Source: an uncultured Lachnospiraceae bacterium (GTDB lineage Bacteria > Bacillota > Clostridia > Lachnospirales > Lachnospiraceae). From it: a DNA stretch of 46,459 bases. Under the pieces are notes generated by a model. It was not told the DNA's origin and did no database searches. It worked only from the letters and a program-made list of their open reading frames with translations. The translations under genes were made by a program, and so were the position numbers. Every line of letters begins with the position of its first letter. The stretch's first letter is position 1. Shown one piece after another: positions 25,567 to 32,806 of this stretch. The stretch spans positions 1-46,459 of the forward strand of contig ONDO01000011.1 in the NCBI GenBank assembly GCA_900316625.1, written 5' to 3'.

Positions 25567-26055
25567 ATGAGGATATTGATTCTAGGCGACACGCATAAGG
25601 AACGTCGTAACTTCATGCAGGCAGTAGACCGTACCCAGCCGGATGAAGTGTGGCATATGGGCGATGTCGAGGGAGATGCAGACTTCTTAAGAAAATATGC
25701 CAAGGTCCCCATGAAGATCGTAAGAGGCAATATGGATCGTGATGACAAGAGCCTGCCCAGAAACCTGATCTTCGTGTTTGGCAAGCACAAGGTGCTCATG
25801 GCACACGGCCACGAATATATGGTGAACTTTGATCTCAATATGATTCGACGGGAAGCAGAGAAGAATGGCTGTGACCTCATCCTGTTTGGACATCTGCACA
25901 AGCCTTTTGTGATACGGGAAGAGAATCTGGTCATTGCCAATCCCGGAAGTATAGCCTTCCCCCGTCAGGATGGAAGAAAGCATACCTATCTGGTTCTTAC
26001 CGATGATCCGGATGGAGGTATTCATCTCAAGGAATGCCAGCTGGAAGAGGAGTAA
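25567..26055 (+). CDS. YfcE-type metallophosphoesterase
   Basis: 162 residues of the calcineurin-like fold. Metal motifs GDTH, GDVEGD, GNMD, HGH and GHLHKP are all present in the usual order. Family members hydrolyse phosphodiesters in vitro; the biological substrate is unclear. Its association with rdgB is common in Firmicutes. The best ribosome site is GGAGG inside the end of rdgB. Confidence 0.92.
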   Translation: MRILILGDTHKERRNFMQAVDRTQPDEVWHMGDVEGDADFLRKYAKVPMKIVRGNMDRDDKSLPRNLIFVFGKHKVLMAHGHEYMVNFDLNMIRREAEKNGCDLILFGHLHKPFVIREENLVIANPGSIAFPRQDGRKHTYLVLTDDPDGGIHLKECQLEEE

Positions 26056-26098
26056 GAGTGCCTTTTCGAAAAAGATTCCAAGATTCGAAAAAAATTGA

Positions 26099-26127
26099 TT
26101 GACACACCCTGGTGCTTTCTATATAAT
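26099..26127 (+). promoter_or_regulatory. Consensus promoter of the tRNA operon
   Basis: Perfect TTGACA, a 17-bp spacer and perfect TATAAT, ending 36 bp before the first tRNA. A strong constitutive vegetative promoter, as expected for stable RNA. Confidence 0.93.
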
Positions 26128-26163
26128 AACACTTGCGTTTCGAGAAAACCTGGTAACGCAAAG

Positions 26164-26238
26164 CGGGGTGTGGCTCAGTTTGGCTAGAGCACCTGGTTTG
26201 GGACCAGGGGGTCGCAGGTTCGAATCCTGTCACCCCGA
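26164..26238 (+). tRNA. tRNA-Pro (TGG)
   Basis: Acceptor CGGGGTG pairs with CACCCCG, then discriminator A. Anticodon loop TTTGGGA in the stem CCTGG/CCAGG. CCA is not encoded. Confidence 0.97.
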
Positions 26239-26266
26239 TCTTTTCGAAAGAAACACAATACTTTGT

Positions 26267-26337
26267 GCGGGTGTAGTTCAGTGGTAGAACACCAGCCTTC
26301 CAAGCTGGATATGTGGGTTCGATTCCCATCACCCGCT
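26267..26337 (+). tRNA. tRNA-Gly (TCC)
   Basis: Acceptor GCGGGTG with CACCCGC, discriminator T. Anticodon loop CTTCCAA between CCAGC and GCTGG. Confidence 0.97.
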
Positions 26338-26360
26338 TTTCACTTCTAATTATGTAACAT

Positions 26361-26434
26361 GTGTTCGTAGCTCAGCTGGATAGAGCACCGGCCTTCTAAG
26401 CCGGTTGTCCAGGGTTCGAATCCCTGCGAGCACA
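26361..26434 (+). tRNA. tRNA-Arg (TCT)
   Basis: Acceptor GTGTTCG with CGAGCAC, discriminator A. Anticodon loop CTTCTAA between CCGGC and GCCGG; the T arm GGGTTCGAATCCC is canonical. Confidence 0.97.
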
Positions 26435-26438
26435 TTAT

Positions 26439-26513
26439 GGTGGGTGTAGCACAGTTGGTTAGCGCGTCAGATTGTGGCTCTGAAGGTCGTGGGTTCGAGT
26501 CCCATTACCCACC
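26439..26513 (+). tRNA. tRNA-His (GTG)
   Basis: Has the extra 5' G (26439) opposite discriminator C73, the identity element of tRNA-His. Anticodon loop TTGTGGC in stem TCAGA/TCTGA. Confidence 0.97.
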
Positions 26514-26531
26514 TTGTTGCTATAGCAACAT

Positions 26532-26604
26532 TGGGCTATAGCCAAGCGGTAAGGCACAGGACTTTGACTCCTGGATTTCACGGGTTCGAATCCCGTTAGC
26601 CCAG
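26532..26604 (+). tRNA. tRNA-Gln (TTG)
   Basis: Acceptor TGGGCTA with TAGCCCA, discriminator G. Anticodon loop CTTTGAC between CAGGA and TCCTG. Confidence 0.96.
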
Positions 26605-26631
26605 TAGTCCCTGTGCTTTTCTAGTATCCGA

Positions 26632-26659
26632 TACCAAGCTGGGTACTGCCAGGCTTGGG
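26632..26659 (+). other. Hairpin between tRNA-Gln and tRNA-Lys
   Basis: CCAAGCTGG pairs with CCAGGCTTGG with one bulged base around a 6-base loop. It may guide processing of the precursor transcript; there is no T-run. Confidence 0.6.
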
Positions 26660-26673
26660 AATGAAAAGAATAT

Positions 26674-26746
26674 GTGCCACTAGCTCAGTCGGTAGAGCAC
26701 CTGACTTTTAATCAGGTTGTCGGGGGTTCGAATCCCCCGTGGCACA
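26674..26746 (+). tRNA. tRNA-Lys (TTT)
   Basis: Acceptor GTGCCAC with GTGGCAC, discriminator A. Anticodon loop CTTTTAA between CCTGA and TCAGG. Last of six tRNAs in the operon. Confidence 0.97.
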
Positions 26747-26754
26747 CGAATGAG

Positions 26755-26798
26755 ATCCCCTGGAGATAAGGCATTACGCCATGTTTTCAGGGGATTTT
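26755..26798 (+). terminator. Terminator of the tRNA operon
   Basis: ATCCCCTG and CAGGGGAT close a larger loop with an inner GGC/GCC pairing, followed by TTTT. Confidence 0.7.
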
Positions 26799-26823
26799 GA
26801 GTCTGCAGAGGAGGGACCCCAGA

Positions 26824-27282
26824 ATGACTTTCCAGGACTTTATATCAGAGCTTATTTCAAATCGTATTCTACTGGCGGGTGCCTGTGGCTGGTTAACGGC
26901 ACAGGTGTTAAAGACGATCATCTATGCGATTACCAATCACGGGATTGACTGGACGAGACTTGCCGGAGATGGAGGAATGCCCAGCGGACATTCGGCTACG
27001 GTCACTGCAATTGCGGTCTCCTGCGGAATAGAGCTGGGATTCGATTCAGCTCTGTTTGCTCTAAGTTTCTTCTTCGCCATCATCGTTATGCATGATGCTA
27101 TGGGCGTTCGTCTGGAGACCGGAAAGCAGGCTATGATGCTGAATAATCTGGCGGAGGTGATCTACGACAAGGAACTGACACCGGAAGAGAAACTGAAGGA
27201 ATTCGTTGGCCACACTCCTTTGCAGGTAGTGATGGGATCTATCCTTGGACTTGTGATCGCAATCCTCATGCATACGATCTAG
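26824..27282 (+). CDS. yuiD: Divergent PAP2 family membrane protein (YuiD/DUF212)
   Basis: 152 residues with about four hydrophobic segments. The motif GGMPSGHSATVTA and HDAMGVR correspond to degenerate PAP2 phosphatase motifs 2 and 3; the KxxxxxxRP motif of true PAP2 enzymes is altered. Found in many bacteria and plants, function uncertain. ATG 26824 was chosen because GAGGAGGGA precedes it; an upstream in-frame start would overlap the tRNA terminator. Confidence 0.9.
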   Translation: MTFQDFISELISNRILLAGACGWLTAQVLKTIIYAITNHGIDWTRLAGDGGMPSGHSATVTAIAVSCGIELGFDSALFALSFFFAIIVMHDAMGVRLETGKQAMMLNNLAEVIYDKELTPEEKLKEFVGHTPLQVVMGSILGLVIAILMHTI

Positions 27283-27320
27283 TTTGGGGTAATCATAAGA
27301 TCGTTATAAGAGAGATCAGA

Positions 27321-27349
27321 CTGCATATACTTAGGTATATGCAGTTTTT
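27321..27349 (+). terminator. Terminator of yuiD
   Basis: CTGCATATAC and GTATATGCAG form a perfect 10-bp stem with a 4-base loop and T5. Confidence 0.93.
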
Positions 27350-27444
27350 CGCATTTTATCCGCTTTTTTGCAAAACGAGAGGGGCTTCCTTTTGCTATGA
27401 TGTGATTAATGATTATCGTATAGTACGAGAAGGTGGGGCGGTTT

Positions 27445-29535
27445 ATGAAATCTCCTGTTTCAAACAATAATACACTGCTGTACGGGGGCGACTATAATCC
27501 GGAACAATGGTTAGACCATCCGGAGATTCTCGAAGCAGACATTCGAATGATGAAGAAGGCGAAGATCAATACAGCGACCATGGGAATCTTCTCCTGGTCT
27601 ACCCTGGAACCGGAAGAGGGAAGATATGACTTCTCCTTCTTAAGGGAGCGCATTGATACCCTACATAAGAACGGAATTCAGGTGATCCTGTCTACGCCAA
27701 CGGGTGCCCGCCCTAAGTGGATGGCAGACAGGTATGAAGAGGTTCTTCGTGTGAATGAAGAAGGCCAGAGGGCATACTTCGGCTTCCGTCATAACCACTG
27801 TATGACATCCCCGGTCTATCGTGAGAAGACAAGAGAGATTGACCGTCGCCTGGCGGAAGAATTCGGCCACCATCCTGGGGTGATCGGCTGGCATATCAAT
27901 AATGAGATGGGCGGCGAATGCTATTGCCCTCTCTGTCAGCAGGCTTTTCGTGACTGGGTAAGAGATCGTTATCACAGCATTGAAGCGGTTAATAAGGCAT
28001 GGAATACCACCTTCTGGAGCCATACGTATCAGAGCTTTGACCAGATCGAGGCTCCATCCGGTCGTGGAGAGACCTTTTTACATGGCCTGAACCTGGCCTG
28101 GAAGAGATTCGTTACCGAGCGCCATCTGGACTTCACCCGCATGGAGAAGGAAGCCATTCGTTCGGCCGGATCGACCTTGCCTGTGACGATCAATATGATG
28201 TACAACTACACTGGTCTGAATTACCAGGAGTTCTCAGAGGACCTGGATTATATCTCCTGGGATAATTATCCCACCTGGCATAAGACCCGTCTCTATGAGA
28301 CGGCCCTGGACTGTGGAATGGAACACGATCGTATGCGTTCCATCAAGAGACAGCCCTTCCTTCTCATGGAATCCAGTCCGACTTCCACCAACTGGCAGCC
28401 GATCAGTAAGCTGCGTGCGCCTGGAGTGCTTGCTTTGCAGCAGATGCAGGCAATCGCGCATGGCTCCGATGGTGCCCTGTATTTCCAGATCCGTCAGTCC
28501 AGAGGCGCATCCGAGAAGTTCCATGGTGCGGTGATCGATCATTATGGTGGAGAGGATACCCGGGTTTTCCGCGAAGTCACTGCCGTTGGTGAGATTTTAG
28601 AAGAGATTCGTGAAGTGAGCGGTAGCGAGACAGAGGCCAAGGTTGCGATTCTATACGATACGGAGAATCGCTGGGCGATTGAAGATGCTCAGGGTCCGAG
28701 AAATGAAGGCATGTACTATCGCGAGACAGCTTTGTCCTGGTACAGAGCAGTCAAGGAATATGGTCTGGATGTGGATCTGATCGATGAGAGCCAGTCCTTT
28801 TGCTATGGGGATGGCAAGTCGGATTCTTACCGTCTGGTCATTGCGCCTATGCTCTATATGTTAAGAGGGGATATTACGACCCGGCTGAAGAACTTCGTGG
28901 AAGCAGGCGGTATTCTCTTCCTGACTTACTGGAGCGGTGTCGTGGATCAGGATGATCTCTGCTATCTGGGGGGAAGACCTTATGGTATGCGAGACCTTGT
29001 CGGCTTCCGGAGTGAAGAGATCGATGGCCTCTATGACGGCATGGAGAATTCGGGCGTCAAGGTGAAGGCGGAAAACCTGAGTGAGAGGGAAGAGCGGATT
29101 CTCTCTAAGATGAAAGAGAGTTACCGCATCGATCGTCTGGCAGAGATTGAAAAGATCGAAGGTGCAGACGTGCTCTATACCTATGGTTCTGATTTCTATG
29201 AGGGCAGGGCAGTCCTTAGCTCGCATCGTGTGGGTCAGGGATATGTCTATGGCATTGCTGCAGCTCTGGAGCAGGATTTCTGTACAGACCTTGTGCGTGC
29301 GGTATTAGAGGAAGAGGGGGTTACTTCGCTCCTGGGAGAGGGACACAAACTTCCGGACGAGGTTACCGTGAATTCCCGCACCGGAGACGATGGTTCGGTC
29401 TATATTTTCCTGCAAAACTGGAAGGATGAAGAGCAGGAACTTCATCTTCCGGCAGACTGCAGTGTGATCCTGGGCAGGGATGATGGGAAGATTGATGCAC
29501 TGGGGAATCTGGTGTTGAAAAAAACTCTTGTCTGA
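27445..29535 (+). CDS. GH42 beta-galactosidase
   Basis: Intracellular glycoside hydrolase family 42, no signal peptide. 696 residues: a TIM barrel (about 10-385) with the acid/base Glu in GWHINNEMGGE and the nucleophile Glu in LLMESSPTSTNW, the zinc-cluster cysteines CYCPLC just after the acid/base, a trimerisation domain (about 395-610) and a beta-sandwich C-terminus. ATG 27445 has AAGGTGGGG upstream; the GTG at 27433 is inside that site. It stands alone, without a transporter or regulator beside it. Likely acts on short galactosides taken up from plant or host glycans. Confidence 0.93.
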   Translation: MKSPVSNNNTLLYGGDYNPEQWLDHPEILEADIRMMKKAKINTATMGIFSWSTLEPEEGRYDFSFLRERIDTLHKNGIQVILSTPTGARPKWMADRYEEVLRVNEEGQRAYFGFRHNHCMTSPVYREKTREIDRRLAEEFGHHPGVIGWHINNEMGGECYCPLCQQAFRDWVRDRYHSIEAVNKAWNTTFWSHTYQSFDQIEAPSGRGETFLHGLNLAWKRFVTERHLDFTRMEKEAIRSAGSTLPVTINMMYNYTGLNYQEFSEDLDYISWDNYPTWHKTRLYETALDCGMEHDRMRSIKRQPFLLMESSPTSTNWQPISKLRAPGVLALQQMQAIAHGSDGALYFQIRQSRGASEKFHGAVIDHYGGEDTRVFREVTAVGEILEEIREVSGSETEAKVAILYDTENRWAIEDAQGPRNEGMYYRETALSWYRAVKEYGLDVDLIDESQSFCYGDGKSDSYRLVIAPMLYMLRGDITTRLKNFVEAGGILFLTYWSGVVDQDDLCYLGGRPYGMRDLVGFRSEEIDGLYDGMENSGVKVKAENLSEREERILSKMKESYRIDRLAEIEKIEGADVLYTYGSDFYEGRAVLSSHRVGQGYVYGIAAALEQDFCTDLVRAVLEEEGVTSLLGEGHKLPDEVTVNSRTGDDGSVYIFLQNWKDEEQELHLPADCSVILGRDDGKIDALGNLVLKKTLV

Positions 29536-29549
29536 ATCGAATCTAACCA

Positions 29550-29578
29550 TTGTATTTAGGGCCGAAAATCGGTAAGAT
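29550..29578 (+). promoter_or_regulatory. Promoter of the small Cys-motif gene
   Basis: TTGTAT, a 17-bp spacer and TAAGAT, 49 bp before the start codon of the 62-residue protein. Confidence 0.55.
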
Positions 29579-29627
29579 AAAACATGCATCTGATGTGACG
29601 CCGTGAGGCAAGAGAAGGAGGCGTAAT

Positions 29628-29816
29628 ATGGCTGAGATCATGAACCTCGAGGGTGCACCTGAGAATTGTGCACATGACTGCAATGCCTGCAGTGCGGGAT
29701 GTGAAATGAATCCTGATGGAAAGCAGGGAAATCTGTGGAAGGCAATGGAGGAATTCTCCAAGATCGAAGCAGATGATCTTCTTGATGCACTGAATTCCAT
29801 CAGTTCAGAGGACTGA
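29628..29816 (+). CDS. Small Cys-motif protein resembling the Mrp N-terminal tail
   Basis: 62 residues with a strong GGAGG ribosome site. Residues 14-25 form C-x3-C-x2-C-x3-C (CAHDCNACSAGC), the only cysteines in the protein. The same spacing, including CxHDC, is familiar from the N-terminal tail of Mrp/ApbC-type Fe-S carrier ATPases of clostridia, but no ATPase domain follows here; the rest is an acidic helix (WKAMEEFSKIEADDLLDAL). A metal or Fe-S binding role is plausible and inferred. A promoter lies upstream and a hairpin follows. Confidence 0.78.
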   Translation: MAEIMNLEGAPENCAHDCNACSAGCEMNPDGKQGNLWKAMEEFSKIEADDLLDALNSISSED

Positions 29817-29841
29817 AGATTCGTTCAGAGTTATGGGAAAT

Positions 29842-29859
29842 AAGGCACTTCGTGTGCCT
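29842..29859 (+). other. Hairpin between small gene and tRNA-Leu
   Basis: AGGCAC and GTGCCT enclose a TTCGT loop just before tRNA-Leu. Could be a weak terminator or a processing signal. Confidence 0.5.
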
Positions 29860-29864
29860 CTTAT

Positions 29865-29946
29865 GCGGACTTGGCGGAATTGGCAGACGCGCAGGATTTA
29901 GGTTCCTGTGTCTATAGACGTGAGGGTTCAAGTCCCTTAGTCCGCA
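29865..29946 (+). tRNA. tRNA-Leu (TAG)
   Basis: 82 nt, class II with a long variable arm. Acceptor GCGGACT with AGTCCGC, discriminator A; anticodon loop TTTAGGT between CAGGA and TCCTG. proB begins 19 bp later and may share the transcript. Confidence 0.96.
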
Positions 29947-29965
29947 CGAAAGAGAGACTGTCATT

Positions 29966-30763
29966 ATGGGAATTAGAAGAAATCGTATCGTAGTCAAGGT
30001 TGGTACGTCTACGCTTACCAATGAGAATGGACAGAGTAATCTCCGTGAGATGGAGAAGCTCTCCCGTACCTTGGCAGACATCCAGAATCTGGGGAATGAA
30101 GTGGTGCTTGTCTCCTCCGGCGCGATTGCTGTTGGAGCGAATAAGCTGCATCTTCCTGAGAAGCCGACAGAGATGCGTATGAAGCAGGCTGCGGCAGCGG
30201 TTGGACAGTGCGAGAATATGTTCCTATATGACAAGTTCTTCGGGTATTACAACAAGACGGTTGCTCAGATTCTTCTGAATGCAGAAGATATCAAACAGGA
30301 AGAGAAGAAGGAGAATCTTGCCAATACCTTCGAGGCTCTTCTGGAGCAGGGAATCATTCCGATTGTCAATGAGAACGACTCTGTATCTTATACCGAGATC
30401 GAGTCTGAGGACAGACTCTTCGGTGATAATGATATGTTATCTGCTGTGGTTGCAGTTCTCTGCAAGGCGGACCGCTTAATCATCCTCTCGGATATTGATG
30501 GATTCTATGATCGCGATCCTCGACTCTATAAGGATGCGAAGCTGATCTCTCGCATTGAGAATATCGATGAGAGTGTATACGAACTTGCAGGAGGAGCAGG
30601 TTCGAGAAGAGGCACCGGCGGCATGAGAACCAAGCTGCAGGCTGCAGATCTCGCAACCCGGAGCGGGATTGATACAATTGTCATGAATGGGCAGAATACA
30701 GATGGCCTCTATGATCTTGCAGAAGGCAGGAAGGTGGGCACCCTTTTCGTGGCACATCACTAA
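29966..30763 (+). CDS. proB: Glutamate 5-kinase
   Basis: First step of proline synthesis: ATP-dependent phosphorylation of glutamate. 265 residues, an amino-acid-kinase domain only, without the C-terminal PUA domain of E. coli ProB. Motifs RIVVKVGTSTLT, VSSGAIAVGANKL, NENDSVS, FGDNDMLSA, LILSDIDGFYDRDP and GTGGMRTKLQAA are intact. proA and proC are not adjacent. Confidence 0.95.
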   Translation: MGIRRNRIVVKVGTSTLTNENGQSNLREMEKLSRTLADIQNLGNEVVLVSSGAIAVGANKLHLPEKPTEMRMKQAAAAVGQCENMFLYDKFFGYYNKTVAQILLNAEDIKQEEKKENLANTFEALLEQGIIPIVNENDSVSYTEIESEDRLFGDNDMLSAVVAVLCKADRLIILSDIDGFYDRDPRLYKDAKLISRIENIDESVYELAGGAGSRRGTGGMRTKLQAADLATRSGIDTIVMNGQNTDGLYDLAEGRKVGTLFVAHH

Positions 30764-30772
30764 TGAAGATTT

Positions 30773-30802
30773 GCCGTCGGCTTATGGTCCGGCGGCTTTT
30801 TT
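30773..30802 (+). terminator. Terminator of proB
   Basis: GCCGTCGG pairs with CCGGCGGC (one G-T pair) around an 8-base loop, followed by six T. Confidence 0.9.
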
Positions 30803-30814
30803 GATTAAAGATCG

Positions 30815-30889
30815 GATGCTATCGTCTGTGCCAATGATCATATCGCAGCCGGTGCGGTCATCGGTGCTAAGATCATGGGCCTTCCTTGA
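30815..30889 (+). pseudogene. Vestige of a LacI-family regulator
   Basis: A 24-codon in-frame remnant reading DAIVCANDHIAAGAVIGAKI, then MGLP and a stop. This is the characteristic sugar-binding-domain segment of LacI/GalR regulators, just before the VPxDI strand. A stop lies nine bases upstream and no other LacI motif is visible nearby, so only a scrap remains in the 239-bp proB-apt gap. Confidence 0.65.
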
Positions 30890-31002
30890 CAGAAGGAAGA
30901 TTCATGAGTATTCTATAAAACGTTGGGAAAGTTCCAACAGCGCATGAAGTTTTAGAAAATGATTTACTGATCCCATATGGGAGTCAGAGTAAGGAGAAAA
31001 TC

Positions 31003-31530
31003 ATGGCGAAGACAGTTGCAGATTACGTACGTACCATTCCCGATTTCCCTGAGAAGGGTATCATGTTCAGAGATATTACCACCGTTCTTGCAGATCCGGA
31101 TGGTTTCAAGCTTGCCATCGATGATCTTGTAAAGGCTCTTGAGGGCCTTGATTTTGATGTGATCGCAGGAACCGAGTCCAGAGGCTTCATCTTCGGAACT
31201 CCCCTTGCATACCTGCTTCACAAGCCCTTCGTTCTCATTCGTAAGAAGGGCAAACTCCCCGCAGAGACCGTTGAGCAGACCTATGACCTCGAGTACGGTA
31301 CCGCAACCATCGAGATGCATAAGGATTCCATCAAGCCTGGCCAGAAGGTTGTTCTCGTTGATGATCTGATCGCAACCGGCGGTACCATCGAAGCTGCAGC
31401 AAAGCTTGTTGAGAAGCTTGGCGGCGAAGTTGTTAAGATGCTCTTCGTTATGGAACTTGCAGGTCTGAAGGGCCGCGAGCGTCTTAAGGATTACGACATA
31501 TACGCAACCATCACCTATCCCGGTAAGTAA
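31003..31530 (+). CDS. apt: Adenine phosphoribosyltransferase
   Basis: Salvages adenine to AMP using PRPP. 175 residues. The PRPP motif VVLVDDLIATGGT, the N-terminal VRTIPDFPEKGIMFRDITTVLADP and AGTESRGFIFG are characteristic. AAGGAG precedes the ATG. Monocistronic, convergent with lysR. Confidence 0.97.
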   Translation: MAKTVADYVRTIPDFPEKGIMFRDITTVLADPDGFKLAIDDLVKALEGLDFDVIAGTESRGFIFGTPLAYLLHKPFVLIRKKGKLPAETVEQTYDLEYGTATIEMHKDSIKPGQKVVLVDDLIATGGTIEAAAKLVEKLGGEVVKMLFVMELAGLKGRERLKDYDIYATITYPGK

Positions 31531-31588
31531 TGGAATCGTTCAGGTCCCCTTCAAAAATGCAGGGCAGACCATACGATATGAAAAAAAC

Positions 31589-31628
31589 AACCCGTCCATG
31601 GTATCGATTGAAGATCCATGGACGGGTT
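31589..31628. terminator. Bidirectional terminator between apt and lysR
   Basis: AACCCGTCCATGG and CCATGGACGGGTT form a 13-bp stem. The T-run is strongest on the minus strand (GTTGTTTTTTTC), serving lysR; the plus strand has TTTCTT. Confidence 0.9.
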
Positions 31629-31646
31629 TCTTAATCTGCTGAAGGA

Positions 31647-32519
31647 TTAATAATGATTAACGAACTCTCTAATCTGTTCGGTCATGGCATTGGCTGCCGG
31701 AGAGAGGAATTCCGGATTCAGGCAGACGATACCGAGCGTTCTGTGCTGCTCGGGTTCGAGCGGGAAGATATCGACATTACGCTGGATGTTCTTAGTGACC
31801 ATCTCAGGCATGATGGAGATACCGGAACCACATTCGACCATAGCCATAGCGGACTGGTCATCTAAGATGCGGCAGTTTGCACGAATCTCGAGGCGATAGG
31901 TATCAAGGAAGGTGATAACGTCCTTATCACAGGAGTCCTGCTGGATGACAAAGGGCTGATTGGTAAGGTCTTCCGGCGTGATGGTCGTTGTGCCCTTAGG
32001 GAAGTAGCCCTTGGGAGTGACACAAACCAGAGGATCCTCGTAAAGGGGAATGAAGGGAAGGCCTTCCTCCACGGCATCAGAGACGATACCGATATCAATC
32101 ACACCATTTCTAACCCAGTTGGTAACATCTGTATAAGAACCCTGATATACCTGAATATCAATCTGAGGATGAACTTCAGAGAAGGCTTTGATCACACCGG
32201 GGATCCAGGCGAGGCAGACGGAGTTGACACAACCGATCTTAACGGTACCGGTCTGCAGTCCCTTCATCTGGGATACTGTCTGAAGTAAGCTGTTGTTGGC
32301 CGCTACGATCTTCTGGAGATAAGGACAGATCTGCTCACCGGCACTGGTGAGCTGAACACCATTCTTATTACGGATGAAGAGAGGAAAGCCTACCTCTTCT
32401 TCCATGGATGAGATGGAGTGGCTGACAGCCGAGGGGGTCAGGTGCAGAAGCTGTGCCGCTTTGGCGAAAGACCCCTGCTCAATGATGGTCTGGAAAATTT
32501 CGTAGGATAGTAAAGTCAC
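31647..32519 (-). CDS. LysR-family transcriptional regulator
   Basis: 290 residues: an N-terminal winged helix (GSFAKAAQLLHLTPSAVSHSISSMEEEVGFPLF, residues about 16-50) and a periplasmic-binding-like effector domain (about 90-285). It is divergent from the FliB-like gene across a 287-bp gap. LysR proteins commonly control the divergent neighbour, but no clear ligand or T-N11-A site could be assigned. Confidence 0.93.
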   Translation of the reverse strand: MTLLSYEIFQTIIEQGSFAKAAQLLHLTPSAVSHSISSMEEEVGFPLFIRNKNGVQLTSAGEQICPYLQKIVAANNSLLQTVSQMKGLQTGTVKIGCVNSVCLAWIPGVIKAFSEVHPQIDIQVYQGSYTDVTNWVRNGVIDIGIVSDAVEEGLPFIPLYEDPLVCVTPKGYFPKGTTTITPEDLTNQPFVIQQDSCDKDVITFLDTYRLEIRANCRILDDQSAMAMVECGSGISIMPEMVTKNIQRNVDIFPLEPEQHRTLGIVCLNPEFLSPAANAMTEQIREFVNHY

Positions 32520-32641
32520 AATTATTCTCCCTGTGAATAAAATTCAAGATATAGTTGAATATCCTGAACTTTACTGTTGGCTGTCTTTCTAGTAATATAA
32601 TTCTAGACAGTCAAATGTTGAGTAATCTTTTTTCTTTTTCC

Positions 32642-32663
32642 GGCAGCCGCGAGGCTGCCTTTT
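32642..32663. other. GC-rich hairpin in the lysR-fliB gap
   Basis: GGCAGCC and GGCTGCC with a GCGA tetraloop, followed by TTTT on the plus strand. A terminator in a divergent gap with no upstream gene suggests a short leader RNA or attenuation of fliB. It is also possible that it is an old terminator. The remainder of the gap is AT-rich with an inverted CTGTCT/AGACAG pair near 32580-32608. Confidence 0.5.
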
Positions 32664-32806
32664 CCTGTATATGGAATACATTGTATCATAAGCCGTGAAT
32701 AAATGTATCTTTGTATTTGAATTTCTTTCATTTTATTTCATACAATCCGGTTCTTTGGCGCTCGCCTTCCGGACATAGCGCCGGCTTCTAATGCTTGGAG
32801 TTACAT

